Assembly: GCA_001414345.1 (NCBI GenBank)
Contig: LLCB01000025.1
Coordinates: 248,001-312,000, forward strand
Length of the DNA stretch: 64,000 nt
Reading direction: 5' to 3'
Source of the DNA: Hymenoscyphus infarciens
Taxonomy: Eukaryota; Ascomycota; Leotiomycetes; Helotiales; Helotiaceae
The first letter of the stretch is position 1, and each line of letters opens with the position of its first letter. Position numbers and translations under genes: made by a program. Under the pieces are notes generated by a model. It made no database searches, was not told where the DNA came from, and worked only from the letters and a program-made list of their open reading frames with translations. Below are positions 11,293 to 22,244 of the stretch, piece by piece.

Positions 11293-11782
11293 AACTTCGG
11301 TTGAGTAGATCACGGGAAACCCCTGTGTGGTTGACATTAGACATACCCGCGCTTTTTTTCACATTATCAGAATTACTTGGGGGTTGATGCGCTTGTTTTT
11401 CCTACCAATAAAAGCGTTCTTTTTGAACTTGTTTCCTTTGCGTCGTCGATCCTTATTTGGCTGTTGTTTGGGTGGTACCCCCTGTTTGGGACCATGCCCG
11501 TGTCAAGTATGCTTTATCATGATCTTCTTTAGATGCGTTCAATCTGTCTGGGATTCGGGGTGAAACTAGGTCGCGGAATAGTCAAACATTGGAGACGACT
11601 CAAAGCGATCAAGCGATCGGACGTATTAGTCTACTTCTGTCAACCATATACATATACTCACGATCAGACGGAAAATGTTGGACCAGTCCATTTTCTATCG
11701 TTCATCTCAAACTCGCAAGCTGCTTAATTCAACACTTTCGTCCTTATCTTTTCCCTATCATCTGAAGATTGAAGACTGAAAC
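11293..11782. other. Intergenic between the ERD2-type gene and the first BTB gene
   Basis: No gene is seen. The first part should hold the 3' end of the receptor gene and the last 200 bases the BTB promoter. No defined motif is recognised. Confidence 0.4.
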
Positions 11783-13401
11783 ATGTCAGTCTCACTCCTT
11801 CGCTCAATATCCTCCGTCTCCCTCTCAAGATCAAACACCCAGACGAGCCGGCCCCTCGTTCGAGTCGCCACCTCTCCACAACAACTCCAGAGATCCAATA
11901 CCCTCACATCTCAACAACTCTCGCGCTCAGAAATCCAAGCTTCTCAACAACATTCTAGATCCGATTCGCTGGATAGCACGAATACGCCGACTGATTCGCC
12001 GTTATTGAAGCCTATTGTTTTTACGTTGGCTAATGTGAGGCCGGATGTGTATCTGAATGTTTTTGGGCAGGAGATACGGGTTCATTCTATGGTGTTGTGT
12101 GTTCACTCGCCTTACTTTCGGAAATATCTTGAGGATAGGTTAGAGAGGTATGAGTGGGTTACTATGGTTGTTGATGGGGGGGCGGGATGGAATTTAGTCC
12201 GACAAGATCTTATGGTATGTTTTTATCTCTTTACTCCCCTCTTCTGACTTTTCCTTGCGCTATGATGTTGGGGATTCTTCAGGGACCCAATTGTTCTTGA
12301 CATTTTTGGTTTTCTTGTACGAGATAGCAGAATGGCGGTATGAGGTGTACTCGAGTAATGCCCGGTGGCTGTCTGTGTTTGGGAATGCCTTCCACTCGGC
12401 TAGTCATTCAGCCGACCCAAGTTGAACATCAATAGTTTCATACCCAACCTAAACCCCACTCCGCACCCCTGCTATCGTTTTTTTCGGTTGTCACGATTCC
12501 GTTGTGGAGTTATACAACTCTTTGACCCCGATAAGTTTTGTATTATCAATTGTTTTGCGGGGTCTTCTCTCCACAACCTAAGAAAAGAGAGAGATAGAGA
12601 GAGTTTAAATATTGTGCTAATGATTTTTTTCAGATAGGACAATCAGATTCCTACGACCTAATTGGCAACACCGATATCCAAATCCACTCCCTCCTCACCC
12701 TCCTCCAAGCAATCTACCAACAACCCATCACCCTCACCTCAGTAAACCACCTCGAACGAACGACCAAACTCGCAATCCTCTACGGCTGTCTCCCTGCCCT
12801 CTCTAACTCCGTTACTTCCGCTCTCTTCCATTCTCCTGGCCTCACGAAGAATATTAGGAAGCAGTGTGTGGAGTTACTTCCTATTGCTGCGACGTTGAAG
12901 AATAAACCGCTTTTCAAAGAGTGTTTGGTGCATTTAACTGGACCTTGGAGTAATCCCCTCTGGACACAGGTTAAAAATCCGAAATTGCGTGCGATTGCGG
13001 AGAGAGCGCACGGAAAAGTGTTGGCTGAGGTAGGCAGGTTCCAACAATCCCTCTTCGGAATAGCCTCGCAAATGGAAAAAGAGGAGTGGATAGAATTCAG
13101 CGCCAAAATCGGAGCTTTGGCATGTGAATGTATGGTTAAAGACTCTAAAAAGGGGAAATCCATGCTCATGCCGCTCTACTATAGACGGCTGTATGATTTA
13201 CATGGCAAATCTGGTGTCCCGCTGGCATTGAGTAGGAGGTTGGTGGGATTGCTGAAGAATAACCTTTGTTTGGATCGCAGTGGGATTGGAGCCGGGCAGA
13301 GGGATCAGGTTAAGACTGTGGTGGGGAATGAGGATTGGTTTCTTTGTGCGGAGATTGAGGATTGCGATTTACCTTGGGTTGTGGAGGAGGCGCCTTTTTG
13401 A
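11783..13401 (+). CDS. BTB/POZ domain protein, paralogue 1
   Basis: Exons 11783-12214 and 12634-13401 encode 399 residues. The 419-nt intron is long for this window (GTATGT, gctaat branch, CAG), and both exon ends fall on codon boundaries. A Ser/Gln-rich leader precedes the BTB core (PDVYLNVFGQEIRVHSMVLC, then VHSPYFRKYLE). BTB domains dimerise and often recruit Cul3 ligases (family knowledge); no kelch or other second domain is visible. The region after the intron (HSLLTLLQAIYQQPITLTSV ... LLPIAATLKNKPLFKECLVH) matches paralogues 2 and 3 in order. This copy lacks the SPEKK-type loop of the others and is the most diverged. Function is unknown. Confidence 0.85.
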
Positions 13402-14333
13402 GGTGTTGTGTCTCTTGGGATGAGAATGAGGGTGATTTTTTTGTGAGGATTTCTGGGCTCGCGGGGAGGGGACACTTGGAAGCCTTTTTTCGTTGAGATG
13501 GGAAGGGGGGAAGGTCGAGTCGCGCTCGCTCGTCTCCCCCAATAGATTTGAAGTCGCCTTCCAGATCCAAGAGGGAAGGAGCGAGTGCGATGGAGTTGAA
13601 CTTCGGGGGTTCAAGAGTCGAGAACGCAAGGCGCGCTGGATTTGACGCTGGGCATTTTTGCATGGAGTTGGGGTTTTGATTTGGTATCGGCATTTTGGCA
13701 TTGGCATTACAACTACCTTTTTTATTAGCAACCACATGAGGTTGTTTGGTAGTATGAAGATTATAAACAACTTAGGTTTAATATCCTTTAGATATAGATA
13801 AGTTGACTACAAGTCATTATAATAGATTAGATCTTAATTTTAGGTTAAGAAAAATGATAGATTTAGAAGTTAATAGTTTTTCATAAGGGCTTTAAAAAAA
13901 TTAAGCTAAAAGTTCGTAAATAAATCTAGCTAGAGTCGTCTCTCCATTCTCGGTTTTGTTTCGCACCAGCTGAAATCCGTACAGCCTTTCCTTCTTCGTG
14001 TGCTCTAGACGAATCCTGACATCCCCTACTGCTCCGACAAAATAAACAATTCCTTAGTCCCCTCACCCTTCTTGAACTCGTTCCCTGGTGATCCATTCAA
14101 CCGGTACCTCCTCAGAAACACTCTCCACATACCTGAAATAAATACTCGTCACCCCAAAAGAATTCAAGAAAACGCAACTTCCTCTGATTCGTAAGACAAT
14201 TTTTTTCCTCGATCTCAAAATTTAAGAAAACAGGTAATCTTAAGAATTATTTAATCTTTAGCTTACTTTTATTATACTTACTTTAAATTAATAAGTAATA
14301 TAGAAGAGAGATAATTGGATATGGCGTTTCTTT
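13402..14333. other. Intergenic with an AT-rich degraded segment
   Basis: 13402-13730 has normal composition with no gene supported; frames on the minus strand here are low complexity. 13740-14330 is AT-rich with TAG/TAA-rich words (for example 13780-13930 and 14210-14330), like the RIP-decayed blocks elsewhere, so it is probably a repeat remnant between the first two BTB genes. Confidence 0.4.
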
Positions 14334-14897
14334 CTAGCTAGGCCTCGTCTCTTTTAGAGTACTTTTATTTTCTGTCTTCCAAAGGAAAGAGGGAGAAAGC
14401 TTGATAAAAAAAAAAGCTCGGATTATAAAAAAAGTGGGCAAATTCAAGCTTAACTCGTAACTCACTGTATCTTGGTCTTGTAACTCTTGTAAAATCGCTT
14501 GCACATGTCGTAGGGCCAAATTCTCTATTTGGCATTGTCTTGAGGGTAAGGAGTTGTTCTCGCACAACTGCTGACGTAGGTATTGATGATTAGATCGCGG
14601 ATGTGACCGAGCGCTTCGAGAGCAGAGATCCTTTTTTCCGTCTTCAATCAATTCAACTCTTGGCGGGATCTTGTGGTGGGCGAGAGTGTGAATTGAATCC
14701 CGGATAATTTTCAGAGCTTCAATTGTCGAGAGGCTCGCTGTTGGAGGTCTGATGGATTCGTGTGGTGAGCGGAGACGCTTTTGTGCTAGGACAGCTGGAG
14801 AGGGTTGCTTAGAAGGGGTATTGTTTGTTTCGGAAGTTCGCCGTTTTGAGGCCTTGATCCTGTCTTTAGGCTTCTTACCCTTGAGTCTTGGGGGCAT
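14334..14897 (-). CDS. Hypothetical small basic protein
   Basis: I do not recognise this gene. It opens with MPPRLKGKKPKDRIKASKRR and stays Lys/Arg/Ser-rich, then has a helical Gln/Leu-rich part (LRQQLCENN, ALRHVQAILQELQDQ). A good donor (GTGAGT at 14465-14460) and an AAG acceptor at 14378-14376 define a 90-nt in-frame intron. Splicing removes an implausible Phe-rich stretch and gives about 157 residues ending KETRPS. The positively charged N-terminus could direct it to the nucleus (inference). It lies between BTB genes 1 and 2 on the opposite strand. It could also be a non-coding chance frame. Confidence 0.45.
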   Translation of the reverse strand: MPPRLKGKKPKDRIKASKRRTSETNNTPSKQPSPAVLAQKRLRSPHESIRPPTASLSTIEALKIIRDSIHTLAHHKIPPRVELIEDGKKDLCSRSARSHPRSNHQYLRQQLCENNSLPSRQCQIENLALRHVQAILQELQDQDTVSYELSLNLPTFFIIRAFFFIKLSPSFLWKTENKSTLKETRPS

Positions 14898-15618
14898 GGC
14901 GGTTGAAGTGGTATGTTGATTTGCGAAGGTGGTGGTGAATTGATACTCGCTTCACTATGAGTCTCGTCGTAGAAATAACACAACCAAAGAAGTCATTCTT
15001 GTTGCTTTGAAAAACAGTTTCGTCAGGTACTTGTAGCCTATTTACGCACCATACTATTTCCTAGCTTGTCTTTGTTCTTGATAAAAGCTACCTATCACCT
15101 ATAGTACTTGAACATAGCACAGAAGAAAGTAGACCAAGAAAGCAAACATTTCGCATGGATACAGTTATGCCCAACAGCTTACGTGTCTTTGAACAGGCTC
15201 ATATATTACAAGGAGAGATGATCTTAAAAAGGCAGCTCGTCTTTGAGGGTACATGTAAGCCCTAAATGGGTTGTTTCCTGGGCTTCAAAGATCTGGAGAA
15301 TGCTGCTAAATTTACAAGAGATGTTCTATCTGATAACAACTAGTTCCTAGGGGACGTCAAAGGTGTGAAGAATTCTCTTATAGCAAGAGTATTGAGTGAA
15401 CCAACAGGGGACTAGCGTGGGAACTAGGGCCGCTTTTCAATAATAGCTGCAGCCCACCGAACGTCACGTGGGTATCATGTTTGTTGTCCCCTTCACCAGC
15501 CGACTTTTACTAAACCCTGCACCTCACCTTTACCGATCATCAACACAACCTCAGCAACTCCGATCTAGAAGACAACACTCATAGTTAACCACACCTCGTC
15601 TACTGGACAAGTCTCAAG
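14898..15618. other. Divergent promoter region
   Basis: No gene is seen between the small minus-strand gene and BTB gene 2. The last 100 bases before 15619 are C/A-rich, as in fungal leaders. Confidence 0.4.
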
Positions 15619-17483
15619 ATGGCGAAAAGAATGATGAAAAGAGTCAGATACGACCAGCATTTTCGGCGTCCAAAAAACATTCTCATCACGGATCCGACAA
15701 TTCAGACCCTCGTCGCAAAAATAGAGAGCCAATGCCCAGTCCACAAACCTTTCACTTCGAGTGATACACTGGAGGGGAAGATTTTGGATAAGAGAATTGC
15801 AGAATGGGAAAAGACCACCAAAACCAATAAAGCAGACGAGGCTTCGAAAGATGGAACATGGGATGACGATATGATGGCTTGGAGTGATGGAGATGAATTT
15901 GAGAGTGATGATGAGGACGACGGCGGGGATGACGGTGATCTTGAAGTGGACAAAGAGGAGGAGGAATCTAGCGGGAAAGCCGAAGATGAGTGCAACGATG
16001 CCGAACTGAGTCTAGATCTGCGGGAGTTCAACGATACTAAAGATGCGGAAGCCACCGAAATCACCGATGGATTGAAGGTCAACGAAGAAGCCCAATTGCT
16101 CGTCACAGAAGGGAACGGTTTAGGCGAAGAAGTTAGACGGAATGTGAGCGATGTCCGAAATATCAACAGCCCTGAACTCGACCGGGCAAGACAAGTCGAT
16201 GAGGAACAAAAAAAAACCTTGGATGCAGGAAATATCGACTTGCCACCTATTATTATGAACTGGTCCACCAACGCTACAGAATCAACCACCTCCGCCGGGA
16301 GTCAAGAGCAAATTCAGCATTACGAAGTCACTTTATTTGACTGGGCCTCCAACCCTACAACAGAGCCAGATGTTCATCTCCAGGTGTTCGGCCAAGCATT
16401 CCATGTTCATTCAGAGGTTATTAAGCACTATTCGGGGTACTTTGCATTATTTCTCAACTCCCACGACAAAGAAGGGCTAATCAATAAGAACGACCAATTT
16501 CCTTACCGATGGGTTAGTCTCGTAGAAGAGGACGAGCAATGGTACTTAGTAATGGATCATCCAGACCCTGAAATGGTTTGTCTCCCCCCTACCTCCTACC
16601 ACTCCCGCCCCTCTAACTTGTGAGACTCATCCTAACATGACACAGAAACCAGCCAGTTGCGACAATCCACCAGACACTCACCTGCAAATCTCATATTTCG
16701 GAACACTCATTGACATTTTCTACGGAAAAGAAGTCGTCTTCAAATCTACGAGCCACCTGAAGGCGGTGGTACATATGGCAGATTTCTACGACTCCCTTCC
16801 CATCCTCCGCCACACCACCTCGATCGCCCTGTCAGAAAGTCCCGACCTGCTACATGACCTAGAGCACAATATACAATACGAGGCGGCTGACATGTTGGAC
16901 CTAGCTGTCAAACTGCAGGAGAAATCCTTATATCATGAATGCTTCATCTACATTGTTGGAGATTGGAAAACCCCGCTGCCAGAGGTTGCGGGTGAGGTGA
17001 AAGACGCTTTCACGAAGCAGAGAGAGGAATTGCTTATTAAGGTGGAGCGGGTCTGGAAAATGATTAGATTGAACTCTACGGGAAATGGTCCGATCGATCG
17101 CGTCTTTTCTCCATTGTCTATCGACGATTTTGTAGTCTTTTCGGTATGTGCCCCCCCTTTATGCCCATATCACCCGAATCTTTTACTTGCACTAACACGC
17201 GTTGGAGAATTGTCCCCTACCAAAACTGTTTAGGGAGCTATATGCTATTCATAAGCACGAGACTCAAATCACCGGGTATCTTCTGAAAGAAATGTTGGAG
17301 TTATTGGAGAACCATCTTCAACTCAATGCAGGAGAATTACAAGCCGGAGTTGGGGAGTGCGAAGAGAGATTCTTTTGTATTGATAATTCCTGCCTTGCTA
17401 ATTACGAGTTTTCCGGAAAAGAAAAGGCGAATTGTAAAAAACGCGGGCAGTCCTGGCTGTCTCGTGACTTGGGGATTTCGTAG
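15619..17483 (+). CDS. BTB/POZ domain protein, paralogue 2 (acidic N-terminus)
   Basis: Three exons (15619-16575, 16646-17143, 17208-17483) encode about 576 residues. The introns are 70 nt (GTTTGT, cctaac, CAG) and 64 nt (GTATGT, actaac, GAG) and all junctions fall on codon boundaries. An N-terminal region of about 240 residues is very acidic (DDEDDGGDDGDLEVDKEEEE). The BTB core follows: PDVHLQVFGQAFHVHSEVIK, SGYFALFLNS, FPYRWVSLVEED. After intron 1 comes LIDIFYGKEVVFKSTSHLKA, and the last exon has LPKLFRELYAIHKHET and LQAGVGECEERFF, which closely match paralogue 3. The extreme C-terminus differs from paralogue 3 and looks drifted. The role is unknown; BTB family membership suggests an adaptor. 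Confidence 0.85.
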
Positions 17484-18082
17484 AATATATAAGAATCTTG
17501 AAAGCGCTCGGGTTTGGCGAGAAGCAAGCTGTACCTTCTAGTTTGTGGATATCAGGTTCTGCTCTTCCGTTCTCCTTGTTAAAAGAAGACGATTGCTGTG
17601 GGAGGATGAGCACGCGAGGGTGTGACTGATACATATCGTGACTCACTCTGTAGGGAAAGATTCAAGTTACCATTGATTGCCTCATGCGTGCGACACCTAT
17701 TCTTTGAAAGATCCTTTCTGTTCATCTGTCGAATTCAGACAAGCTGTGAAGCACTTCTTCCGCACTCAACTCCCTGACAGGTACACATCCGCCACAGTAC
17801 ATCCTCCATTGTACACCACCCATCTAGCACCAAATCACCCAAAACTCGCCAGAATTCACACTCAGGCCATTGCGCTCTCCGGTTTTCAGCATTTCCTTGG
17901 CTTTTCAAAAACAACCTCGCTAGCCTCCAGCAAACGAAGAGTCAAACGAACCTACGGACCTCAATACTCCTACGCCTGTCGCCCTAACACTTTTCCTTTG
18001 ATCCCACAGAACTACAAACAAATTCATGGATTCATGAACGCACATATCGTCAGTATTACCTTGGGAATTTTGTAATTTCAAG
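17484..18082. other. Spacer between BTB genes 2 and 3
   Basis: No gene is supported. A 132-codon frame at 17677-18075 ends 7 bases before the next start codon, is rich in His/Pro/Thr and has no homology I recognise; it is more likely promoter and leader of BTB gene 3. Confidence 0.45.
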
Positions 18083-19348
18083 ATGTATTCGAGGAGTTCA
18101 ACGCCCGACGAGGATTGGATGGCCGAAAGTGAGGACGAGATATTGGGATGCGAGAGCGACGAAGAGGTTCAATCCGGGGACGAAGCTGAAGCCATCGAAA
18201 GCAATAATGAGGAGGAAACAGCTCATTCACCGCCAATTGTGATGCAACTGGCTGCCGAAAGAACATTAGACACTCCAAAACCCGATGTACATTTCCAAGT
18301 ATTCTCACAGGTTTTCCATCTTCACTCCACGGTCCTAAAGCAACACTCGGAGTTTTTCAAAACATTCCTCGAATCGCCAGAGAAGAAGAGTTGGATTGAC
18401 AAGAGCGCAAAGTTCCCCTACAGATGGGTAAGCTTGGTGGATGACGATGGAACATGGGCGATGGTGTGGGATGATCCCAACAAGGTTTGGAAACTCTCAG
18501 GTTCTCTTTCGGGCACTTCTGACATTGATCTACAGGAGATTGTCAGTGAAAAGCTCCCCTTCGAACTCAGCAATCAAGTTCACGCTTTCAGAACTCTGAT
18601 AGATAGCCTCTATGATAAAAAGATAACCCTCAAAGACATAAACCATCTACAGCTCTTGACGGAGATGGCGGATTATTACGATTGCCTACCCAAAATCAGG
18701 GTCGCTGTAGAGACAGCCGTACCAAGAAGCCTCCTTTGGACATTGGACATCGAATCTAATGCGATAGACCTATTGCCCATTGCCTACACTCTCGAGAACA
18801 AAGTCTTGTGGAAAGAGTGTCTGATTTATGTCGTTGGAGCATGGAGAGCGCCCATTCCCCATTTCGAAAAGGATTCTATCCAAAACCAGCGCATATTGGC
18901 GGTTTTGAAACGCGTCCGTACTAGGTTGCAGAATAAACTGAAGAGCCTCTACTTTGAACTTTTGTGGAGCCGAGATTATGGGTTTGAATGCAGAGAGGTG
19001 ACTTCTGTCTTCGGTGTTGGGGGTCTCGATGACTATTCAAGATTCCTCGTGAGTTTTCTTCTTTTCTTTTTCGCAATTCTTTGCTAACATAATTTCAAGG
19101 AGAATCCTCTACCAAAACTATTCAAGCAACTTCTGGCCCTCCTCCCGCACAGAATTCCCGCCAGAGAGGGGGAGCTGCCGGTTTTCCTAGCAGAGATGTT
19201 GGAGAAACACTTGGAGCTAGATACGGATTGTTTGCAAGCTGGAGTCGGAGAATGCGAGGACAGATTTTTGTTCATTGAGCTGACTTTCGAGGAGGCTGCG
19301 CCTTGGAAAGCATGGGAAGGAGTTTTTGATAACTGTTTCGGACGCTGA
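18083..19348 (+). CDS. BTB/POZ domain protein, paralogue 3
   Basis: Exons 18083-18484, 18536-19048 and 19100-19348 give 387 residues. The first 51-nt intron (GTTTGG...CTACAG) is in frame and could be read through, but it sits exactly where paralogues 1 and 2 have introns, so I infer splicing. The second is 51 nt (GTGAGT, gctaac, AAG). The short acidic N-terminus is followed by the BTB core: PDVHFQVFSQVFHLHSTVLK, SEFFKTFLESPEKKS, FPYRWVSLVDDDG. Then come TLIDSLYDKKITLKDINHLQ, LLPIAYTLENKVLWKECLIY and the C-terminal LPKLFKQLLALLPHR ... LQAGVGECEDRFLFIE. It is the most compact copy and probably closest to the ancestral form. Confidence 0.85.
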
Positions 19349-21105
19349 AGTTGGGCGTTGATACATGTGGCTCACTGGCTCTACATCAATGACCCCTTAC
19401 CTGTTGATGGGCTTAATTGCAGAGCTACCTCGGCCAGAAAACTAGATTTTTTCGATAGTTTTTCTCGAGTAATGGAAGTCTTCCAAGTTATCTGGAATTA
19501 TGCGACGTGGGACTTAACTAATCCGCTTAGGACTTGCGGGCGAAGAATTTTTTTTGTGTGCCATCGTTGGAGAAATTGACGACAGAGAAGTATTGTTTGA
19601 CCAGTAAAGTAACACGCGCACTGTCTTTTTAGTGGACCCTTCTTGTATTTTAGGGACAGGTCGTGTTGTTATAGGCTCGCTTAACTCGATAGCCTCTGGG
19701 CGTCGACGCCTTTACATGGAAGCTGGCAAATCAGAAGCTTTCAGGGCATCATAAGCTAGGTACCAAGCCTGAATCCATACTTTTAGCCGCGTTCTCTCCG
19801 TACCGTATGGCCCTAACTAATAATTGGTTATGGTTTTTTCACTACCAGGGTCCATCCATTGGTATTCTGCTTGCGTAGTCTATATATAGAAGTGACACAA
19901 GCGGGAAAAAAATAACAAATCTCCTTTCATCTCAAGTACCCAGACTTCAATGTTATCTCTTGTTCAATTAAAGCAATGTCCTCTCATTGAGTACCCCCAG
20001 TGATATGCCGAAGTTAAGATGAATGGTGCATCATGAGCACTTGTAGTGTAAATTCCTGAACAGAAAGCAAAATAAACTTCAAAAGTGTTCTTACTTGTAC
20101 AGGGCTATTGGTAGGTAACCTGCAAATAGCCAGGCTTATTTTTGGGTGGGGACGTGACGTGGGGGTCATTGGTTGGTAGATCATGTATGGGTAGGTCACC
20201 TACGAATTGCTCGACGTTTTGAAGGGAGATACTAAGCTACCTTGGGGCAAGTAGGCGCTACTCTTGGGTACCAATCCTCTCCCACTCTGATCAAAGCAGC
20301 CTAGTCTGAGTATCACCTCCACCAAGATAAACACAGTATACAAGTGACTTGGCTCTACTTCGTGAAAGAAGTGTAGTTATATACTCCTAAGTAGCGTATA
20401 ACAAAACCTAACTCAAATTCTGAAACCCGCTAAGATACCACTCTTTGAGTTGGGTATTTGAGAAAGTCTTGGGGGGTCAACGATGGAATCCCAGATGCAG
20501 AAATCTCGACAGGATCTATGAAGCCAAATGTCTGGAACCAAAAAATTCCCCACAATTCGGATTACTAGTCTAGAAAGCTCCCCTGTTGACATGAAATAAA
20601 CACCGAAAGAAACAAAAGGCACAAGGGAGAGTATAAGTTCCAGACGATTTAAATTTTCATGACTAGAATAAATAACTTATTCAATCCAGTAATAAGTAAC
20701 CCCCCCCCCTCCCCAAAACCCGTATCCATCCATCAATCCTTCCATCCTTCCATCTTTCCCTAAACCATCCAAAAATCTCCTCTCCAGAATATAAGACCAA
20801 TGAGTCCGGGGTCTCCGTGTAAACATAAAAGTGTAAACATCAAGACAATAAAAGGCAGACATGACAGCAAGCAACAAGTACAAAAAATGCGAAGATCCAA
20901 AGATCCCAAAATCCCAAAATCCCAAAATACAACCAACCAAGCAATGCAAATGCCAAAAAATCATACAAACATGTTTTCGCTCATTCGCTCGCTTCCAGCC
21001 AGTGGTTTCCTTTTAAACCCAAATAGAGACCGAGCTCCTGGTTCTGTTCCAACAAAAAGAAAACCGTTAACCCTCTCCTCCTCGACAAAGCTCATGATGC
21101 ATCGC
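19349..21105. other. Gene-free stretch
   Basis: No supported gene. Items seen: two related words GTAGGTAACCTGC (20111) and GTAGGTCACCTAC (20191); a C run and a CATC/TTCC-rich tract at 20700-20760; and the 3' flank of the lysozyme-like gene from about 20970. Frames of 60-95 codons here have no recognisable content. Confidence 0.4.
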
Positions 21106-22244
21106 TTAGAAGACGAATCCCAAAAGACGGTTGGCGATATCGGTAGAGTAATCCGCAGTGGCATCAGGAGGGTTGCTCAAATCATCTCCCTTCTTGTAAG
21201 AGCTATCTCCCGAGTTATAAAGTCTAGCAGACCAATAAACTTTCTGACTAGGAGTGGTAGCACCGTTCTCACCAGCCCATTGAATACCGTGAAGAAGTCC
21301 AGAACCCTCTGCAGTTCCAAAGGTACCATCGTGGATCATACCGACGATCTTATCCTTAGGACAAGCAGCTGTTCCGACGGAAGCGCAGTTGTTGGGTCCG
21401 TTGTGGCTTTGCATGATCCCGGGGTTGTTGACACCGAGGGAGGTTGCGCCGACGCGAACACAGCCGTGGGACTCTTGGATGATGACGGAGAGGACAAAAC
21501 GGCTGTCTACACCGGTGGATTTGGCTTCGGAGATAATGCCGTCGTGGATGGCTTGGATCTCTTCTGGGGAGTTCTGTTGGATTCCGGATGTGCAGCCCTT
21601 TGCGAGTCCATCTTTGTTCAAGTTCCAGCTGGGGGCCTGTTAGTTGTGATCAGGAAAGGGGAATATGGAATACGAACAGAGTATCAAAGGTGAGCCACTT
21701 GTCGATTGTAGGCCAGGTGCTTCCATCTCCGGTATAGTGCTGCTTAGCGCCTGTAGGACCACTTGCAGGGGAGCCTCCGGAAGATGGAGCAGTCGCGGCT
21801 GGAGCAGCGGTGGACTTGGAAGAAGTTGTAGGTTTGACGATGATGGTTGTAGGGTGGATTGTTGGGTGGCCAGTGGTTGCTGGCTTGCCCGTGGTTGTTG
21901 GCTTAGGCGTGATCTTGATGATAGTAGAAGCCGACCCAACAGAAAGGATCTTGGAGACGGAGGTTGTCTTTGAGGTAGCAATAGGAATCACCGATGAGGC
22001 GACGGAGGTAGCCTCGTCATCCCACGATCCGTCATCGTACTGGGTACCTGGGTGGCTGAGAAGGGTAAAGTCAGCTTCTTACTTTTTCGGAAAATCTCAG
22101 GAAGAAACCGCGACCAGTGGACTTAGTGAGGCATGGGATGCAAAAGTAAAGTACTTACTACTTTCCATCATCATAAGCTACCGGAGCAGCGAAAGCATTG
22201 CCGGCGAGGGCGAGAACTGCCAAAAAGGCAACAGCGGAAGACAT
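21106..22244 (-). CDS. Secreted lysozyme-like (SLT-fold) protein
   Basis: Read leftward from 22244. Exon 1 (22244-22159) encodes a signal peptide, MSSAVAFLAVLALAGNAFAA. Intron 1 is 22056-22158 (GTAAGT...CTCAG). Exon 2 encodes a Ser/Thr/Pro-rich linker, then YTGDGSTWPTIDKWLTFDTL. Exon 3 ends at 21106. The second intron is ambiguous: 21629-21677 (49 nt, GTTCGT...CAG, giving FDTLWNLNKDG, 328 residues), or 21637-21673 (37 nt, very short, giving FDTLFAPSWNLNK). The C-terminal part has DSRFVLSVIIQESHGCVRVG, NNPGIMQSHNG and a late YNSG, like fungal secreted proteins with a lysozyme/transglycosylase fold; the Glu in QES would be catalytic. Substrate (peptidoglycan or chitin-type glycan) is inferred only. 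Confidence 0.75.

Noticed and set aside
17677..18075. A 132-codon frame just before BTB gene 3
   Set aside because: It is biased to His/Thr/Pro, has no domain and ends 7 bases before a well-supported start; it is better explained as promoter and leader.
20800..21693. A 297-codon plus-strand frame
   Set aside because: It lies antisense to the third exon of the secreted lysozyme-like gene, and its residue composition is that of a shadow frame.
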